A DNA stretch of 58,949 nt from G039029935 sp039029935 (GTDB lineage: Bacteria; Chloroflexota; Anaerolineae; Caldilineales; Caldilineaceae): contig JBCCFC010000001.1 of the NCBI GenBank assembly GCA_039029935.1, positions 1 through 58,949 of the forward strand, read 5' to 3'. How positions within the stretch are numbered: position 1 is the stretch's first letter; each line of letters opens with the position of its first letter. This document shows positions 16,496 through 27,300 of this stretch, one piece after another. A model generated the notes under the pieces. The model was not told the DNA's origin and did no database searches. It saw nothing but the letters and a program-made list of their open reading frames with translations. The translations under genes and the position numbers were made by a program.

Positions 16496-18418
16496 TTAAA
16501 TTTCACCACTAACCATCTCGACCATTTCTGTCTGCTCGGCCAACTGTGGCACAAAGTCGTCAATCCGCATCAGCAGGCTATAGCAGTAGTCACCTACAAC
16601 GTCAATTCCACGTGCATCAAACGATGGAATCTGACCCTTGGGCTGTGAATGATCAATATGGAGGAGCCGATTGTGTGCCGTATTTTCCGGCAGGCTCACA
16701 AATTCATCCAACAGTGTGTACTGTTCATCGGAGAGACGCACAACATAGCCACGCTCTGTGATTTGATCTAGTGCCAGTTCCTGTAGTGTATAGCCTGTCT
16801 GTGTAAAGGGGGTGTCGCTGTAGATGTAGGGTTGTGCGAGCAGATCAACCTCGAACAGGGTTCGTGCATTGGCATCGCTCCACCAAGGTTGGCTCGAGAC
16901 AAAGGCATATAGCAACTCGCCAAAGTGTTGACGATAGCCATGCAGCGTGTAGTGGACGATTTTGCCCAGCCAAGGGAAGTAATCGGTCTCCTCGGTGGTC
17001 TGTTGCACAAACTGCGCAATCGGTGAGTCAGCTTGACGTCGCAAGAAGTCGGAGAAGGCCGAGAAAAGGTCGCGATAGGAGACGCCTGCATATTTGTCCA
17101 GATAATCCGCTGTCGCCGTCAATGTTGGCACATTATGCAAAATATGCGATGAGAAATAGAAGTGGACACCTGCTTGATAGTCCTCATAGCTGACATCGCT
17201 GGTCTGGATCACAATCTCCTGCTCACTGACGCCTTGGTCAACCGCTTTTGTCACGAGGCCATATTTTTCCTGCTCATTGGCAAGCGGTGTATTGTTCAGT
17301 AGCATATGGGGGTAGACGTTGATGGCACTGGCGCGGGCGGCACACAACGTGTTGATGCCTTCTTTAAAGGAATCCAGTGTTTCGCCTGGCAACGGCCAGA
17401 TTAATTCAATGAATGAGCTGATGGCCGATTCGCGTAGCTGTTGCTGCACGTTCATGTAGGCACTGAGCCGAATATTCTGCCGATCTATCTGCGCCAAACT
17501 ATCCGGACTCATCGTCTGCATCGAAAGGCTCTGGCTGGTGATGATGCCTGCGTCATAGAAAATCTTGGTAATTTCCATCGACTTTTCGGGCTTATTCTTG
17601 GATGATGAGTACTGCACAATCATAGGCGCACCATGCTTTTTGGATGTATCGGCAATGTGCTGCGAGAGCGGAATATCGCGTCGCAACATCCCCCAGTTCG
17701 AGTCAGCCACAAAGATGTAGGCAATGCCTTTGCGTCCAATCCACTCCACCTCTTGGCGAACACGCTGCTCATCAAATTGATAGACTCGATCATTGGTGGC
17801 TGCCCCCCAAAAACAGAATCCACAGCGGAAAGGACAGCCGCGGTTGGTTTCATAGGGCGAATAAAGATAGGTTCTGTCTGGCAAGGCATTACTCAGAAAA
17901 GGCGACGGAATATCTTCCAAATCTTTGATCCGCGTTTGGGGTGCGGTCGTCATGAGCGTTTTATCTCGGTAAAAACTCAACCCATTCACCTTCGAGAGGT
18001 CCGGTACCCTTTCCGTCTGCGCCAGCAGATACTCGTAGAATGTGCGCTCGCCTTCGCCATTACACAGGACAAGGTTCTCACGTTCGGCGTCCAGATATTT
18101 ATGCGCCTGATGCATCACCTGTGGCCCGCCCAAGATGTACTGTGCATTGGGGTGTGCATCCATCAACGATGGCAACACACTGCGCATCAGTCCTGTATTC
18201 CAAACATAGCCGCTAAAGGCATAGATGTCGCTCTCTTGGTTGATGAGGTCGCGAATAATGGTTCCCGCAGCCGTCCGCACTGTTGTGGAATAGGTATCAA
18301 AATCGTAGGCGTTGGCGACTGTTGCGTCTTTACAGGCATAGGCTTGTAAATAGCCCGCCACCAGTGGCAGCGTCGCCTCTTCAATGGTCAAATCCACAAA
18401 CGTTACTTTTTGGTTCAT
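16496..18418 (-). CDS. B12-binding-type radical SAM enzyme (candidate C-methyltransferase)
   Basis: A 640-aa protein. The N-terminal ~170 residues form a cobalamin-binding-like Rossmann domain (ILGGPQV; NGEGE motif typical of this class). The radical SAM core has CPFRCGFC at 195-202, the CxxxCxxC ligand set for the 4Fe-4S cluster, followed by FWGA. A ~250-residue C-terminal domain is of unknown role. Class B radical SAM enzymes methylate unreactive carbons with methylcobalamin and SAM, but the class also includes ring-forming enzymes. The usual DxHxxGxxH cobalamin motif is not evident, so B12 use is inferred from length and domain order only. Within the cluster it probably modifies the growing or finished peptide. 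The start at 18418 is ATG; AGGAGACATT lies just before it. Confidence 0.9.
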   Translation of the reverse strand: MNQKVTFVDLTIEEATLPLVAGYLQAYACKDATVANAYDFDTYSTTVRTAAGTIIRDLINQESDIYAFSGYVWNTGLMRSVLPSLMDAHPNAQYILGGPQVMHQAHKYLDAERENLVLCNGEGERTFYEYLLAQTERVPDLSKVNGLSFYRDKTLMTTAPQTRIKDLEDIPSPFLSNALPDRTYLYSPYETNRGCPFRCGFCFWGAATNDRVYQFDEQRVRQEVEWIGRKGIAYIFVADSNWGMLRRDIPLSQHIADTSKKHGAPMIVQYSSSKNKPEKSMEITKIFYDAGIITSQSLSMQTMSPDSLAQIDRQNIRLSAYMNVQQQLRESAISSFIELIWPLPGETLDSFKEGINTLCAARASAINVYPHMLLNNTPLANEQEKYGLVTKAVDQGVSEQEIVIQTSDVSYEDYQAGVHFYFSSHILHNVPTLTATADYLDKYAGVSYRDLFSAFSDFLRRQADSPIAQFVQQTTEETDYFPWLGKIVHYTLHGYRQHFGELLYAFVSSQPWWSDANARTLFEVDLLAQPYIYSDTPFTQTGYTLQELALDQITERGYVVRLSDEQYTLLDEFVSLPENTAHNRLLHIDHSQPKGQIPSFDARGIDVVGDYCYSLLMRIDDFVPQLAEQTEMVEMVSGEI

Positions 18419-18509
18419 AATGTCTCCTATGACAGTATCCTCTCAATATTCTGGGCAAGGGCTTGATGTATCAAGTCCCTACGATCTTCTCAGAAGATTG
18501 AGTACATAC
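18419..18509. repeat. Intergenic palindromes (REP-like)
   Basis: The 91-bp gap holds two near-perfect palindromes on the plus strand: gggcttga-tgta-tcaagtccc around 18459-18479, and atcttct-c-agaagat around 18482-18496. They fall between the NRPS stop and the radical SAM start. They may act as mRNA-stabilising hairpins or be REP repeats; no poly-U tract argues for a terminator. Confidence 0.6.
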
Positions 18510-21293
18510 CTACGACGCATCAACTTCCTGCAAGAGTTGAGCCAACAGGTCGTCATCCGCTTGCTCTAGGGTCTTGGCATCAATCATCTCTGCGATTTCG
18601 GCAATCGTCGTTGACTCAAAGAGTTCACGAATCGCAAAGGTCACATGGAAGGCGTTTTTCAGACGAGAGAAAACCTGTGTCACAAGCACAGAATGTCCAC
18701 CCAACTCAAAAAAGTTCTCGTCGATACCGACCTGATCAAGTTCGAGCAGTTCACACCAGATGGCCGCAATCGCTTTCTCTGTCTCACTCTGTGGCGTTGA
18801 ACTGTCGATTCTGCCGACATCCTCTAAGCTATCCATATTGGGGTCAGGGAGTGCGCGGCGGTCCACCTTGCCGTTGGGGGTGAGTGGGAACTCAGATAAA
18901 AATACATACGCCGAAAGGGACATGTAGGCAGGCAATTTCTCACTGGCAAAGCGACCCAGTTCAGCCGCTGTCAGCCGGCCGTTTGCACTCTCAATCGGCA
19001 CAACATAGGCCACAAGCTGTTGGTCACGACCAGACTCATCTTTGACCGTATCCACGACCACCTGTTGGACATCCGGGTGTTCATTGAGTGCGGCTTCAAT
19101 TTCACCCAACTCAATGCGTAACCCGCGCACCTTGACCATGCCATCCTCACGTCCAACAAAGACAATCATGCGGTCTTTGCGGAATGTCACCAGATCACCT
19201 GTCTTATAGAGGCGTCCTGGATTTTCTGCTGGACCAAACGGATTGGGGACAAACTTTTCTGCGGTAAGCTCCGGTCGGTTGAAATAACCCCGTGCAACCT
19301 GCACACCACCCAAATACAGCTCACCCGCCACACCTATCGGCACAGGCTCCATGTATTCATCCAGCACGTAGGCTTGGCAGTTGTCATAGATATGCCCAAT
19401 CGGTGCTGGGGCGTCATGTGGCGTGCATTCGTAGAGAGTTGCGGCCATTGTAAATTCGGTTGGTCCATAAATGTTGTAAAAACGACGTGTCGGTGTCCAC
19501 CAATGTCGCACCAAGTCGGGTGTACAATTTTCACCACCTGCACAAATGGCGCGCAACGCAGGGAACTCGTTGGGATTAACCGTGGCAAAGGTTGCCATGA
19601 CGGTGGGGGTTAAGAAGAGATAGGTGATGGCTTCGTTCTTGATCAACGTCAGCAAGGCAGGTCCATGCAACACCTGCTCTTCGGTCATGACATAGAGTCT
19701 TGCTCCGGCACAAATCGGCACCAGAATTTCCGCCACCGAGGCATCAAAGCTCAACGAGAAGAACTGCGTCATACGGTCTGCTGGTGACAGATGGAGATAC
19801 TTGATGTCGTTATGAATGTAGTTGGTCAGACTACGATATTCAGTAGAGACGCCCTTGGGCAAGCCCGTTGAGCCAGAGGTATAGATAACATAGGCCAAAT
19901 CATTCCCCTCCACAGAGCGGTTGGGATTCTCCGTGCTCTTCTCGGCAAGCAATGCCTGATCCGCATCCAGCACAATGACTTTTGCCTGGTGGGGTGGCAA
20001 TTGCGCCATCCACTTCTCTTTTGTCAGCAGTACTGCCGCCTGCGTATCCTCTAGCATAAACGCAAGACGCTCTGGTGGATAGGCAGGGTCAAGCGGTAGA
20101 TAGACACCACCCGCCTTAAAGATGGCGAGCATGGCAACAACGACATCGAGTGAACGCTCGACAAAGACACCCACAAGGTCTTCTCGGCCAATGCCCAATT
20201 CAATGAGGTGATGCGATAATTGATTGGCACGCACATTGAGCTCATGATAGGTCAACTGGGCGTCGCCAAAACGCACCGCCACAGAATCAGGGGCCTCGAC
20301 CACACGGGCTTCAAAGAGTTGATGGACATAGGTATCGAGATCGTAATCGGCCTCGGTACGATTCCATTCAACCAACATCATCTCACGTTCGTCGGCAGTC
20401 AGCAATGGGAGACGTTCAACTGTGTTGTTTGCATCTGCCACAACACCCGCCAACAGCGTTTGCAGATGTCCCCCCAGACGCTGCGCCGTGCCATCATCAA
20501 TACGGTCAGGACGATAGTGCCATTGCCCCAGTATCTCTGTCCCGTCCTCGTAGAGTTCGAGTTGCAGGTCTGGTGCAGGGACATCCGATGTTGGACGATA
20601 GGCATCGGTCTCCCATGTCAGCAGCGTTTGGAAAATGGGATGGTGCTCCTCAAAGGTTTCGACATCCACTGTCTCGGTCAACGCTGCCAATGGCAGGGCT
20701 TGTTGTTGTCCCGCCGTGATGGTGTCATTGGCCTGCACAAGGAGCCTTTGAAAAGATGGATTCCCAGCCAAATCGAGACGTACAGGGATTGGTCCCACTG
20801 CGGCATCCCCCCCCGTATCGCCAGTATGTAACCCAAAGATTACATCGGTTTGCCCACTATAGCGAAAGAGCAGCGTGGAGAACGCTGTCGAAACTAGCGT
20901 CGATAAGGGGACATCAGCGGTAAGACTCAGTGAGTGGAGGTCCTCACACAATGCACCGGGCAGTGCAAAGGCACAGGTTGATACTGTTCCACTCGCGGCA
21001 GGTTCGTATGGCTGTGGACCCCTGAGTGGTATGGGTAGCTTTAGGAGCGGGGAGGCATCGGCCAACTGTTTTTGCCAATAGCCAATTTTTTCTTCCCGTA
21101 CACTGGCTTCCGCTTGGGTCTCAAAAAACGCTATAATGTCAGGCTTCCGGTTGCGCAGGATATCAATGACATCTGGCGTCATCGCCTGTGCGGGTGCATC
21201 ATAGCGTAGACGGTCGCCCTCGGCCCATAACTTGATGTTGGCCTCTGTCAGACGGGCCAATAGGTCTGAAACGGTTTCTGTCTTGTGGTTCAC
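18510..21293 (-). CDS. NRPS: TubC docking domain, C-terminal half of a C domain, A, PCP
   Basis: About 927 aa from GTG 21293, chosen because GGGAG lies ~11 nt before it and TubC-type docking domains normally begin just there; TTG 21311 is the alternative. Residues ~5-60 are a TubC_N docking domain (IKLWAEGDRLRYDAP). Next is only the second lobe of a condensation domain (from KIGYWQKQL to ~300): the first lobe and its HHxxxDG catalytic motif are absent. The A domain is complete (YTSGSTGLPKG, YGPTE, LRIELGEIE). Pocket residues read by motif alignment are D-A-A-F-I-A-I-M, a code I cannot assign. The PCP has LGGHSV, and an acidic docking tail (ADDDLLAQLL) should dock to the reducing PKS. Condensation must come from outside; the upstream NRPS ends in a free C domain. 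Confidence 0.93.
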   Translation of the reverse strand: MNHKTETVSDLLARLTEANIKLWAEGDRLRYDAPAQAMTPDVIDILRNRKPDIIAFFETQAEASVREEKIGYWQKQLADASPLLKLPIPLRGPQPYEPAASGTVSTCAFALPGALCEDLHSLSLTADVPLSTLVSTAFSTLLFRYSGQTDVIFGLHTGDTGGDAAVGPIPVRLDLAGNPSFQRLLVQANDTITAGQQQALPLAALTETVDVETFEEHHPIFQTLLTWETDAYRPTSDVPAPDLQLELYEDGTEILGQWHYRPDRIDDGTAQRLGGHLQTLLAGVVADANNTVERLPLLTADEREMMLVEWNRTEADYDLDTYVHQLFEARVVEAPDSVAVRFGDAQLTYHELNVRANQLSHHLIELGIGREDLVGVFVERSLDVVVAMLAIFKAGGVYLPLDPAYPPERLAFMLEDTQAAVLLTKEKWMAQLPPHQAKVIVLDADQALLAEKSTENPNRSVEGNDLAYVIYTSGSTGLPKGVSTEYRSLTNYIHNDIKYLHLSPADRMTQFFSLSFDASVAEILVPICAGARLYVMTEEQVLHGPALLTLIKNEAITYLFLTPTVMATFATVNPNEFPALRAICAGGENCTPDLVRHWWTPTRRFYNIYGPTEFTMAATLYECTPHDAPAPIGHIYDNCQAYVLDEYMEPVPIGVAGELYLGGVQVARGYFNRPELTAEKFVPNPFGPAENPGRLYKTGDLVTFRKDRMIVFVGREDGMVKVRGLRIELGEIEAALNEHPDVQQVVVDTVKDESGRDQQLVAYVVPIESANGRLTAAELGRFASEKLPAYMSLSAYVFLSEFPLTPNGKVDRRALPDPNMDSLEDVGRIDSSTPQSETEKAIAAIWCELLELDQVGIDENFFELGGHSVLVTQVFSRLKNAFHVTFAIRELFESTTIAEIAEMIDAKTLEQADDDLLAQLLQEVDAS

Positions 21294-21336
21294 TGATTTA
21301 ATTTCTCCCAATGCTGCGACATTGTTAAACTTCTCC

Positions 21337-23532
21337 TTATGGTTGCTGTAACCGCTCTTGCTCTATATTCTGAGCTTCAAAAAGGGGGCGCATCGCATTG
21401 AAAATGCCGATAATACCGCCTCCCCAGAAGATCGCAACAGCTCCCCCATAGCCAATTAATCCCAGATAGACACCACCGACGATAAAGATGCCAGGGATAA
21501 TGGTGGTCATGAGACTTGTCTCAATATTGGCCTCAAATTGTGTCGAGATCGTGAACAATCGTGGTAACTGATTCAGCGTTTCGTCCATCAAGATAATCTG
21601 CGCCGTATCGGTTGCCACTGTGGTTGCACCGCGTAGCGAGATCGAGACCTGTGCCTGTTTGAGTGCGATTGAATCATTAATGCCATCACCGACAAAACAG
21701 ACAAATCGCCCTTCTTCTTGTAATTGCGTCAGCAATGACGCCTTGTTTTCGGGCAATGTTTCGGCAAAGTATTGCTTGATCCCTAGTTGTGCGGCCAGCG
21801 CACGGGTTGGACGTTCGTTGTCGCCTGAGATAATATAGGTCGCAATGCCTCGGCTATGCAGATCATCGACCACAGCCTTGGCTTCGGGGCGCACAGTGGG
21901 GTGTAGCTCGATCACACCAGCAAGATGGTCATCCACCGCAACATAGACAAGCGAGTAGCCCTGGTCTTGTGCGACGATTGCCATTTCCTGCACGTCCACA
22001 GGAACCTCAATGGCCTCCGCATCCATAAAACGGTTGCTGCCGACACGAACACGTCTCTCGTCCAGCATGACTTGAATGCCATAGCCAATTTGATAACTGG
22101 CCTGGTCAACGGTTGGTAGCCTCAGACCCTGTTCCTCCGCTGCCTGCAAGATGGCTTTGGCAATCGGGTGGGTTTGGCGATGTTCTGCCGCCGCCGCATA
22201 CACAAGCAACGTTGTCTCATCATAGTCACCATAGGCATGGACCGCACCAACATGCGGTTGTTCCAACGTTAATGTGCCCGTTTTGTCAAAGACAACTGTA
22301 TCTACTTTGCTGACCTGCTCCAATGCTCGCCCATCTTTGATCAAAATGCCATCAATGGCGGTTAGCTGTAGATAGTTGAGGACACTAAGCGGGCCAAGCA
22401 GCCTCATGTTATAGCCAAAGCCTGCAAGAAGAACCGTTACGGCTGGAATGAACCCCAAGATGGGTAAGGTGATGAGACCGATCAATGCCGTTGGTCCTGC
22501 CATCTTGTCTGAAATTTCGATCCCACGCAACTCAACCGACGAGGTATAGTCGGCTGTCGTCATCAACATCTGCCCAATGCGAGCAACAGCGGTCTCCTCA
22601 CCTGTCTTTTCCACCTGAATCAAAATACGTCCAGAGAGAACAACCGTTGCCGCAAAGACTTCATCCCCCTGGCTCTTCTCAATCGGCTGGGATTCACCTG
22701 TCAGCAGATGTTGATCAACGCTGGCAATGCCCTCGACAATCGTGCCATCAATGGGAATCATCTGCCCCACATCAATCACCAAAATGTCATCCGCAACAAC
22801 CGACTCAAAGGGCATTTCCACCTCAACACCGTCCTTCATGATCCAAACGGATTGTGGTTGCTTGCCCATCAAGTTTGTCAAATTGTTGCGTGTTTTCGCT
22901 TTTGCAGCTGCCATCACCTTGTATGTATACACACGTATCAAGGTGGAGGTGATATTGATAAACATTAGACTGGGTAAAACAGGTGCTGCCGCCATTGTGG
23001 TCACACCGATGACAGCATCAACTGAATCTATCGTTATCTTGCGCTTTACAAAGATATCTGTAAGCGATTTTTTGTAGAAGGGGAAGCCGACATACAAAAA
23101 GAAAACCGAAAAGATTGAGATCAATGGGGGGTATGTAAGCAGACAAATTGTGCCACCCAGTGAGATGAGCAGAGAACGTCGAAGATGTCTATTGAGTTTG
23201 ATTTCTTCTGGGGTCCGCGTCTCTTCCCCGCGAGACATCTCTTTCAGATGCTGCTGGCGTTTATCCTGCCGCACAATCTGCCATGCCTGCTTGACCGATG
23301 ATGCGGCATTCTTTGATTGCTTTACAACCTCGTCCAGATGCAGTGACTGGATAATTTTGGCATTGTTGCTAGATTTATCTATTGAGGAAGAAACAATAGG
23401 GAGACCATCTTGCTCAATCTGTGGCAGCATTAGATCGCCTAGCGTTTTCTGTTTTTTTGTTGATCCGGCTACAGTTTTTGCCCCAACCAAAACAAGCGCA
23501 CCACCTGTCACCGCTGTTAGTATGGATATCAT
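21337..23532 (-). CDS. P1B-like P-type ATPase lacking the CPx metal motif
   Basis: A 731-aa membrane ATPase. Visible motifs are TGES (278-281) of the actuator domain, DKTGT (416-420) with the phosphorylated Asp, the P1B-type HP dipeptide (QTHPIAKAI) in the nucleotide domain and GDGIND. Hydrophobic stretches lie at ~118-155, ~172-205, ~345-390 and near the C terminus. P1B heavy-metal pumps carry CPC, SPC or similar in the transmembrane helix before DKTGT; here that site reads GYNMRLLGP (373-381) with no Cys, and there is no N-terminal CxxC metal-binding domain. A substrate other than a soft metal is likely. As the only transporter in the window, it may serve export or self-protection, or support a cluster enzyme. 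It starts 9 bp after the sulfotransferase stop. Confidence 0.9.
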   Translation of the reverse strand: MISILTAVTGGALVLVGAKTVAGSTKKQKTLGDLMLPQIEQDGLPIVSSSIDKSSNNAKIIQSLHLDEVVKQSKNAASSVKQAWQIVRQDKRQQHLKEMSRGEETRTPEEIKLNRHLRRSLLISLGGTICLLTYPPLISIFSVFFLYVGFPFYKKSLTDIFVKRKITIDSVDAVIGVTTMAAAPVLPSLMFINITSTLIRVYTYKVMAAAKAKTRNNLTNLMGKQPQSVWIMKDGVEVEMPFESVVADDILVIDVGQMIPIDGTIVEGIASVDQHLLTGESQPIEKSQGDEVFAATVVLSGRILIQVEKTGEETAVARIGQMLMTTADYTSSVELRGIEISDKMAGPTALIGLITLPILGFIPAVTVLLAGFGYNMRLLGPLSVLNYLQLTAIDGILIKDGRALEQVSKVDTVVFDKTGTLTLEQPHVGAVHAYGDYDETTLLVYAAAAEHRQTHPIAKAILQAAEEQGLRLPTVDQASYQIGYGIQVMLDERRVRVGSNRFMDAEAIEVPVDVQEMAIVAQDQGYSLVYVAVDDHLAGVIELHPTVRPEAKAVVDDLHSRGIATYIISGDNERPTRALAAQLGIKQYFAETLPENKASLLTQLQEEGRFVCFVGDGINDSIALKQAQVSISLRGATTVATDTAQIILMDETLNQLPRLFTISTQFEANIETSLMTTIIPGIFIVGGVYLGLIGYGGAVAIFWGGGIIGIFNAMRPLFEAQNIEQERLQQP

Positions 23533-23541
23533 TTTGTCTCT

Positions 23542-24279
23542 CTAATAAAGTCGGAATTGATATAATTCCTGATATATTTCGTCGCACCGTTTACATAGTT
23601 CGGTCAGATGCTCTGGCAAAGGGTCATTCCTGGTTTGATAGGGGCGAAAATGGGTCGAGCTTGCTACAGAGCCATACCAAAGGGCGTCTTTTTCATTCAG
23701 TTTTCTGTTCATGGCAGGCCACCTGAGCATTGTCTCGCTAAATTCAACATCAACCGCCTCGCAGAGCAGTGAGAGAACCCGTTGCGGACTGTTGAGTAGG
23801 TCGCGGGCGTCAATGACAGGCGGGACTCCCCCCGTCTCCGCTCGCACATACTCAAAAAGCCATTTCAACTCAGCCCAGCCGAGTTCCTCAAAGGTGAATT
23901 CAGGCACAATTCTGTGCAACGAGAGGATCATGTCTTTGGGCTGGCGAATCAAGAAACAGTTGGCAAAGGGCAGAATCCACTCGGTCCCCATGATGTCCGG
24001 AATCAGGTTGTAGGCTTGATGCTTCTGATAGCGGATTGACTTGCCTTCACCAAGGGGAGCGGTGAGCGTGTTGACGACAAACTGCCAGTCCATAAATTGT
24101 GCGTGGCGTGGATCGATATCCTCACGCGTGAGTCCTAAATCTTTGCCCTTAATCGCAATATAGGGCAAGGCCAAAAATTCGTCCGCTACCTCTGTATCTG
24201 AACGGCTTGACCACGCCCGCATCAGTGCGGTCCCCAAGCTACGTGGTACAGACCACATCGCAATTTGTTTTTCGTGCAA
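23542..24279 (-). CDS. Sulfotransferase-family protein
   Basis: A 245-aa soluble protein. The start is placed at TTG 24279 because AAGGAGGG lies 4-5 nt upstream; the frame runs 6 codons further. The N-terminal MWSVPRSLGTALMRAW resembles the 5'-phosphosulfate-binding loop of PAPS sulfotransferases of the SGPRNxSTAxM subtype, and the central LIRQPKDMILSLH corresponds to the 3'-phosphate-binding strand and helix (RxPxDxxxS). It would move a sulfonate group from PAPS to a hydroxyl or amine. The two beta-hydroxyls made by the KR modules and the Thr hydroxyl are possible acceptors. The gene sits between the Gly-activating NRPS (stop 24302) and the P-type ATPase, in the same operon. Activity in this subtype is little characterised. 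Confidence 0.8.
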   Translation of the reverse strand: MHEKQIAMWSVPRSLGTALMRAWSSRSDTEVADEFLALPYIAIKGKDLGLTREDIDPRHAQFMDWQFVVNTLTAPLGEGKSIRYQKHQAYNLIPDIMGTEWILPFANCFLIRQPKDMILSLHRIVPEFTFEELGWAELKWLFEYVRAETGGVPPVIDARDLLNSPQRVLSLLCEAVDVEFSETMLRWPAMNRKLNEKDALWYGSVASSTHFRPYQTRNDPLPEHLTELCKRCDEIYQELYQFRLY

Positions 24280-24301
24280 GATACCCTCCTTTGGCAATCC
24301 C

Positions 24302-27300
24302 TTATCCCTGCTCCACAGTCATGGATGTCGATTGCAGCGAGACTTGTTGGCGCAATTCCGCAATGGATCGCGCTGGCTGATGGGCAATCGCCTGTAATAG
24401 TCTCTGATATGCCCTCATCATCGCCATGATGGTTTCTTCCTCGAAGATATCAGTGCTATAGCGAGCATAGCCGTGCAGCTTTTCACCATCATCACCGATA
24501 CCGATAACCACATCCTCGGACCACGTGCCAACGGCTTGGATTGGCAACTTGGCAGGGAGCAGTTGGGGTGTAGATTGTGACTGTGTTTCTCCCCCTGTTT
24601 CTCCCTCTGTTTCTCCCTCGATTGCAACAGTCTGGTCCTCCCCACGAACATAGTTGAGCGATACCTGAACCAGCCCAGGTTGCCCCTGCTCCGCCTCAAT
24701 GCCCAAGCGCTCGGCCAACAGTTCGGACGGATAACCTTGATGGGCAAACGCATCAACAACCGTCGTGCGCACTTGGCGCAGATAGGCCGTGAAGGGCATC
24801 GCTGTGTCTGACGGGAGTGTGGCACGGAGGATGACTGCATCGGCCATGCTGCCCACCATGCGGTCGAGTTCGGGGCGAACCCGGTTGTTGACGGTCCCAC
24901 CAACCACAAGGTCGGGCTGACCAGAGAGGGCGTGAAGCAATAACTGTAGTGCCGCCTGCATCACCAGATAGACGGTGGCCTCTTCTTGATGGGCCACAGC
25001 CCGTATCGAGGCCGTAAGCCCGGTGTCAAACTCAAATTCGTAGCCCGCGCCACGATGACTGAGTACGGGGGGACGTACATGATCCAATGGCAGGTTCAAC
25101 CCAGGCGACCAGCCCGATAGCTGTGTACGCCAGTAGTGCCAGAGTCGCTCTCCTTGCGGTCCCGATAGCGTCTCATGCTGCCATTGCACATAGTCTGTAA
25201 ATGACCACGACAGGTCCGGCAAAGAGACCCGCGTCTCCGTCACCTGCGCCTGATATAGGTGTTGTAATTCCTCAACAATCAACCGAGAGGACCAGTTATC
25301 TGTCACGATATGATGCGTGAGCAATAGCAAGAGATGCCCCATTGTGCTATGTGTGTAGAGATAGACACGCAGGGGTGGCTCCTCTGCCAAATTGAACACA
25401 TATCGTCCAATAGCTTGGGACTCATCGAGTAGTTGCTCCTCAGACCAATCGCTGGCATCGACCACGACAAAGGGCAGAACAACTTCGTCAGCCACCTGCT
25501 GCATCCATTGCTCGTCTCGATGGGCAACCCGCAAACGCAATACCTCATGACGCTTGACCAAGGCTTCACAGGCGTTTTGCAGGGCGACAACGTCTACATC
25601 TTCTTGCCCTGTTATCTCAAAAGACATGAGTACATTGACATACGCTTTCTCAGCCGCTGTCTCTGGTGGGATTAAAGGAAGTTGGGTGTAGAGCAGGGGC
25701 ATCCAGCCGCCAGTGATGAACTGCCGTGTATGTCGCTGGGGAATGACGATATCCGCTTCACGGCTGTCTGTCGCCCATTGTAAATAGGCCGCTATCTGCG
25801 CCACTGTGGGGTTTTCAAACAGACTGGCGATGGAGACAGGTTTGCCAAGCTGCTGTTGTAGCTGATTGACCAAGCGCGTGGCGTTGAGCGAATCCCCCCC
25901 CAAATCGGCAAAAAAGTTGTCGTGGATGCCGATCTGTTCGACACCAAAATGTTGTTGCCAAATGTTGGCAACCGCTGTTTCCATGTCGTCTCTGGGTGGC
26001 ACATAGTCCCGCTGTAGGCGAATCTGCTTTGTGGGTGCGGGCAGTGCGTTGCGGTCAATCTTGCCATTGGGCGTCAACGGCATATGCTCCAGCATCATAA
26101 AGGACGCTGGAACCATATAATCGGGCAACTGGGTCAATAGCCATGTCCGCACCTTGGGGACAAGCATACGGCTAAGTTTGCCAAGCAGTGGATTGTTGGC
26201 ATAGGTGTCTAAGGGTTTTGCTGCATTTGGTGATTGCGCGCTCCATAGATTGCTATCACGGTTGCTATCACGGTTGCTATCACCGTTGATATCGCCAGCG
26301 ATGTTCATAGGTTGACGCAGGGTCACACACGCATCCATCATCCCCACCACCGATGCAGGTGCAAGATGGATGGCAATGGGTAGCCCATCAGCCAGCAAAT
26401 CAGCCAACGCCCAAATAGATTCGGGGTCGATACCGCTGGGCTGTTCAGCTAGGTATGTGCGTAGTTGCGCAGCCGTCTTGCCCGTTTGATGGGTGTCACC
26501 ATGCCCTAACGCAACAAGCGTGTGAATGGCCGCCTGTGTACGGGCATCGGGGATATTGCGAATGATGATGCCTTGGCCCACGCCATCGGATGCTCCATCG
26601 GATGGCAGACGGGTACATATCTGCTGTAACGTCTCCTTGAGCGAATCAACAGACCATGTATGCGTCCAACTCAGTTCTTGCCACTCGCTTTCTTGCCTGT
26701 GATGGGCATGTGTACCTGCTGTCGGTTGAGATGAATTCTCCTCGCCGATATAGAGCGCAGCACGGTAGCGGAACTGACTTAACTCGTTGTGATGCTGTCC
26801 CCGTTTCAGCGAAATATCGACACCCGCAATTTGTGGGAATAGTTTACGCAACGCATGAAAGAAATCCGGTGCAATCAGCAGTTCGGTTTCATCCTGTCGC
26901 CGTTGTTGAATCCGTGTTTGCAACTGTGGCAACGCCAGATCATCTTCGGCCTGATAGAGTTGGATGGCCGCATGAAAGGCGTTAATCAGTGCCAAGTTGC
27001 GGACATCACCAATGTAGATGACACCGCCGGGTTTGACCACGCGTAACGCTCCCTCGATGACGCGCAGCAGATAATCCACACTGGGAAAATATTGGATGAC
27101 AGAGTTGAGAATGATGCAGTCAAAGTCGTCAGCCTCAATGCCTGTCAGATCATCGGCCATACGCTGCTCGACATGCACATGGTCCAACTTGGGGTTTGCG
27201 GTCTTGAGCCGTTCCACATGCTGAATCGCCTGTGGTGCATAGTCCGTCCCCCAATATACCTCGACATCTGCGGCCAACCGCGCAAGCAGCAAGCCTGTGC

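Noticed and set aside
17633..18349. Long plus-strand open frame (238 codons) opposite the radical SAM gene, and similar ones at 3717-4316, 20220-20831 and 34842-35459
   Set aside because: They lie antisense to clear, motif-bearing genes, lack ribosome binding sites and have low-information composition; they are mirror frames of the real genes.
18459..18496. Rho-independent terminator between radical SAM and NRPS genes
   Set aside because: The palindromes are followed by no T-run on the transcribed strand, and genes on both sides belong to one pathway.
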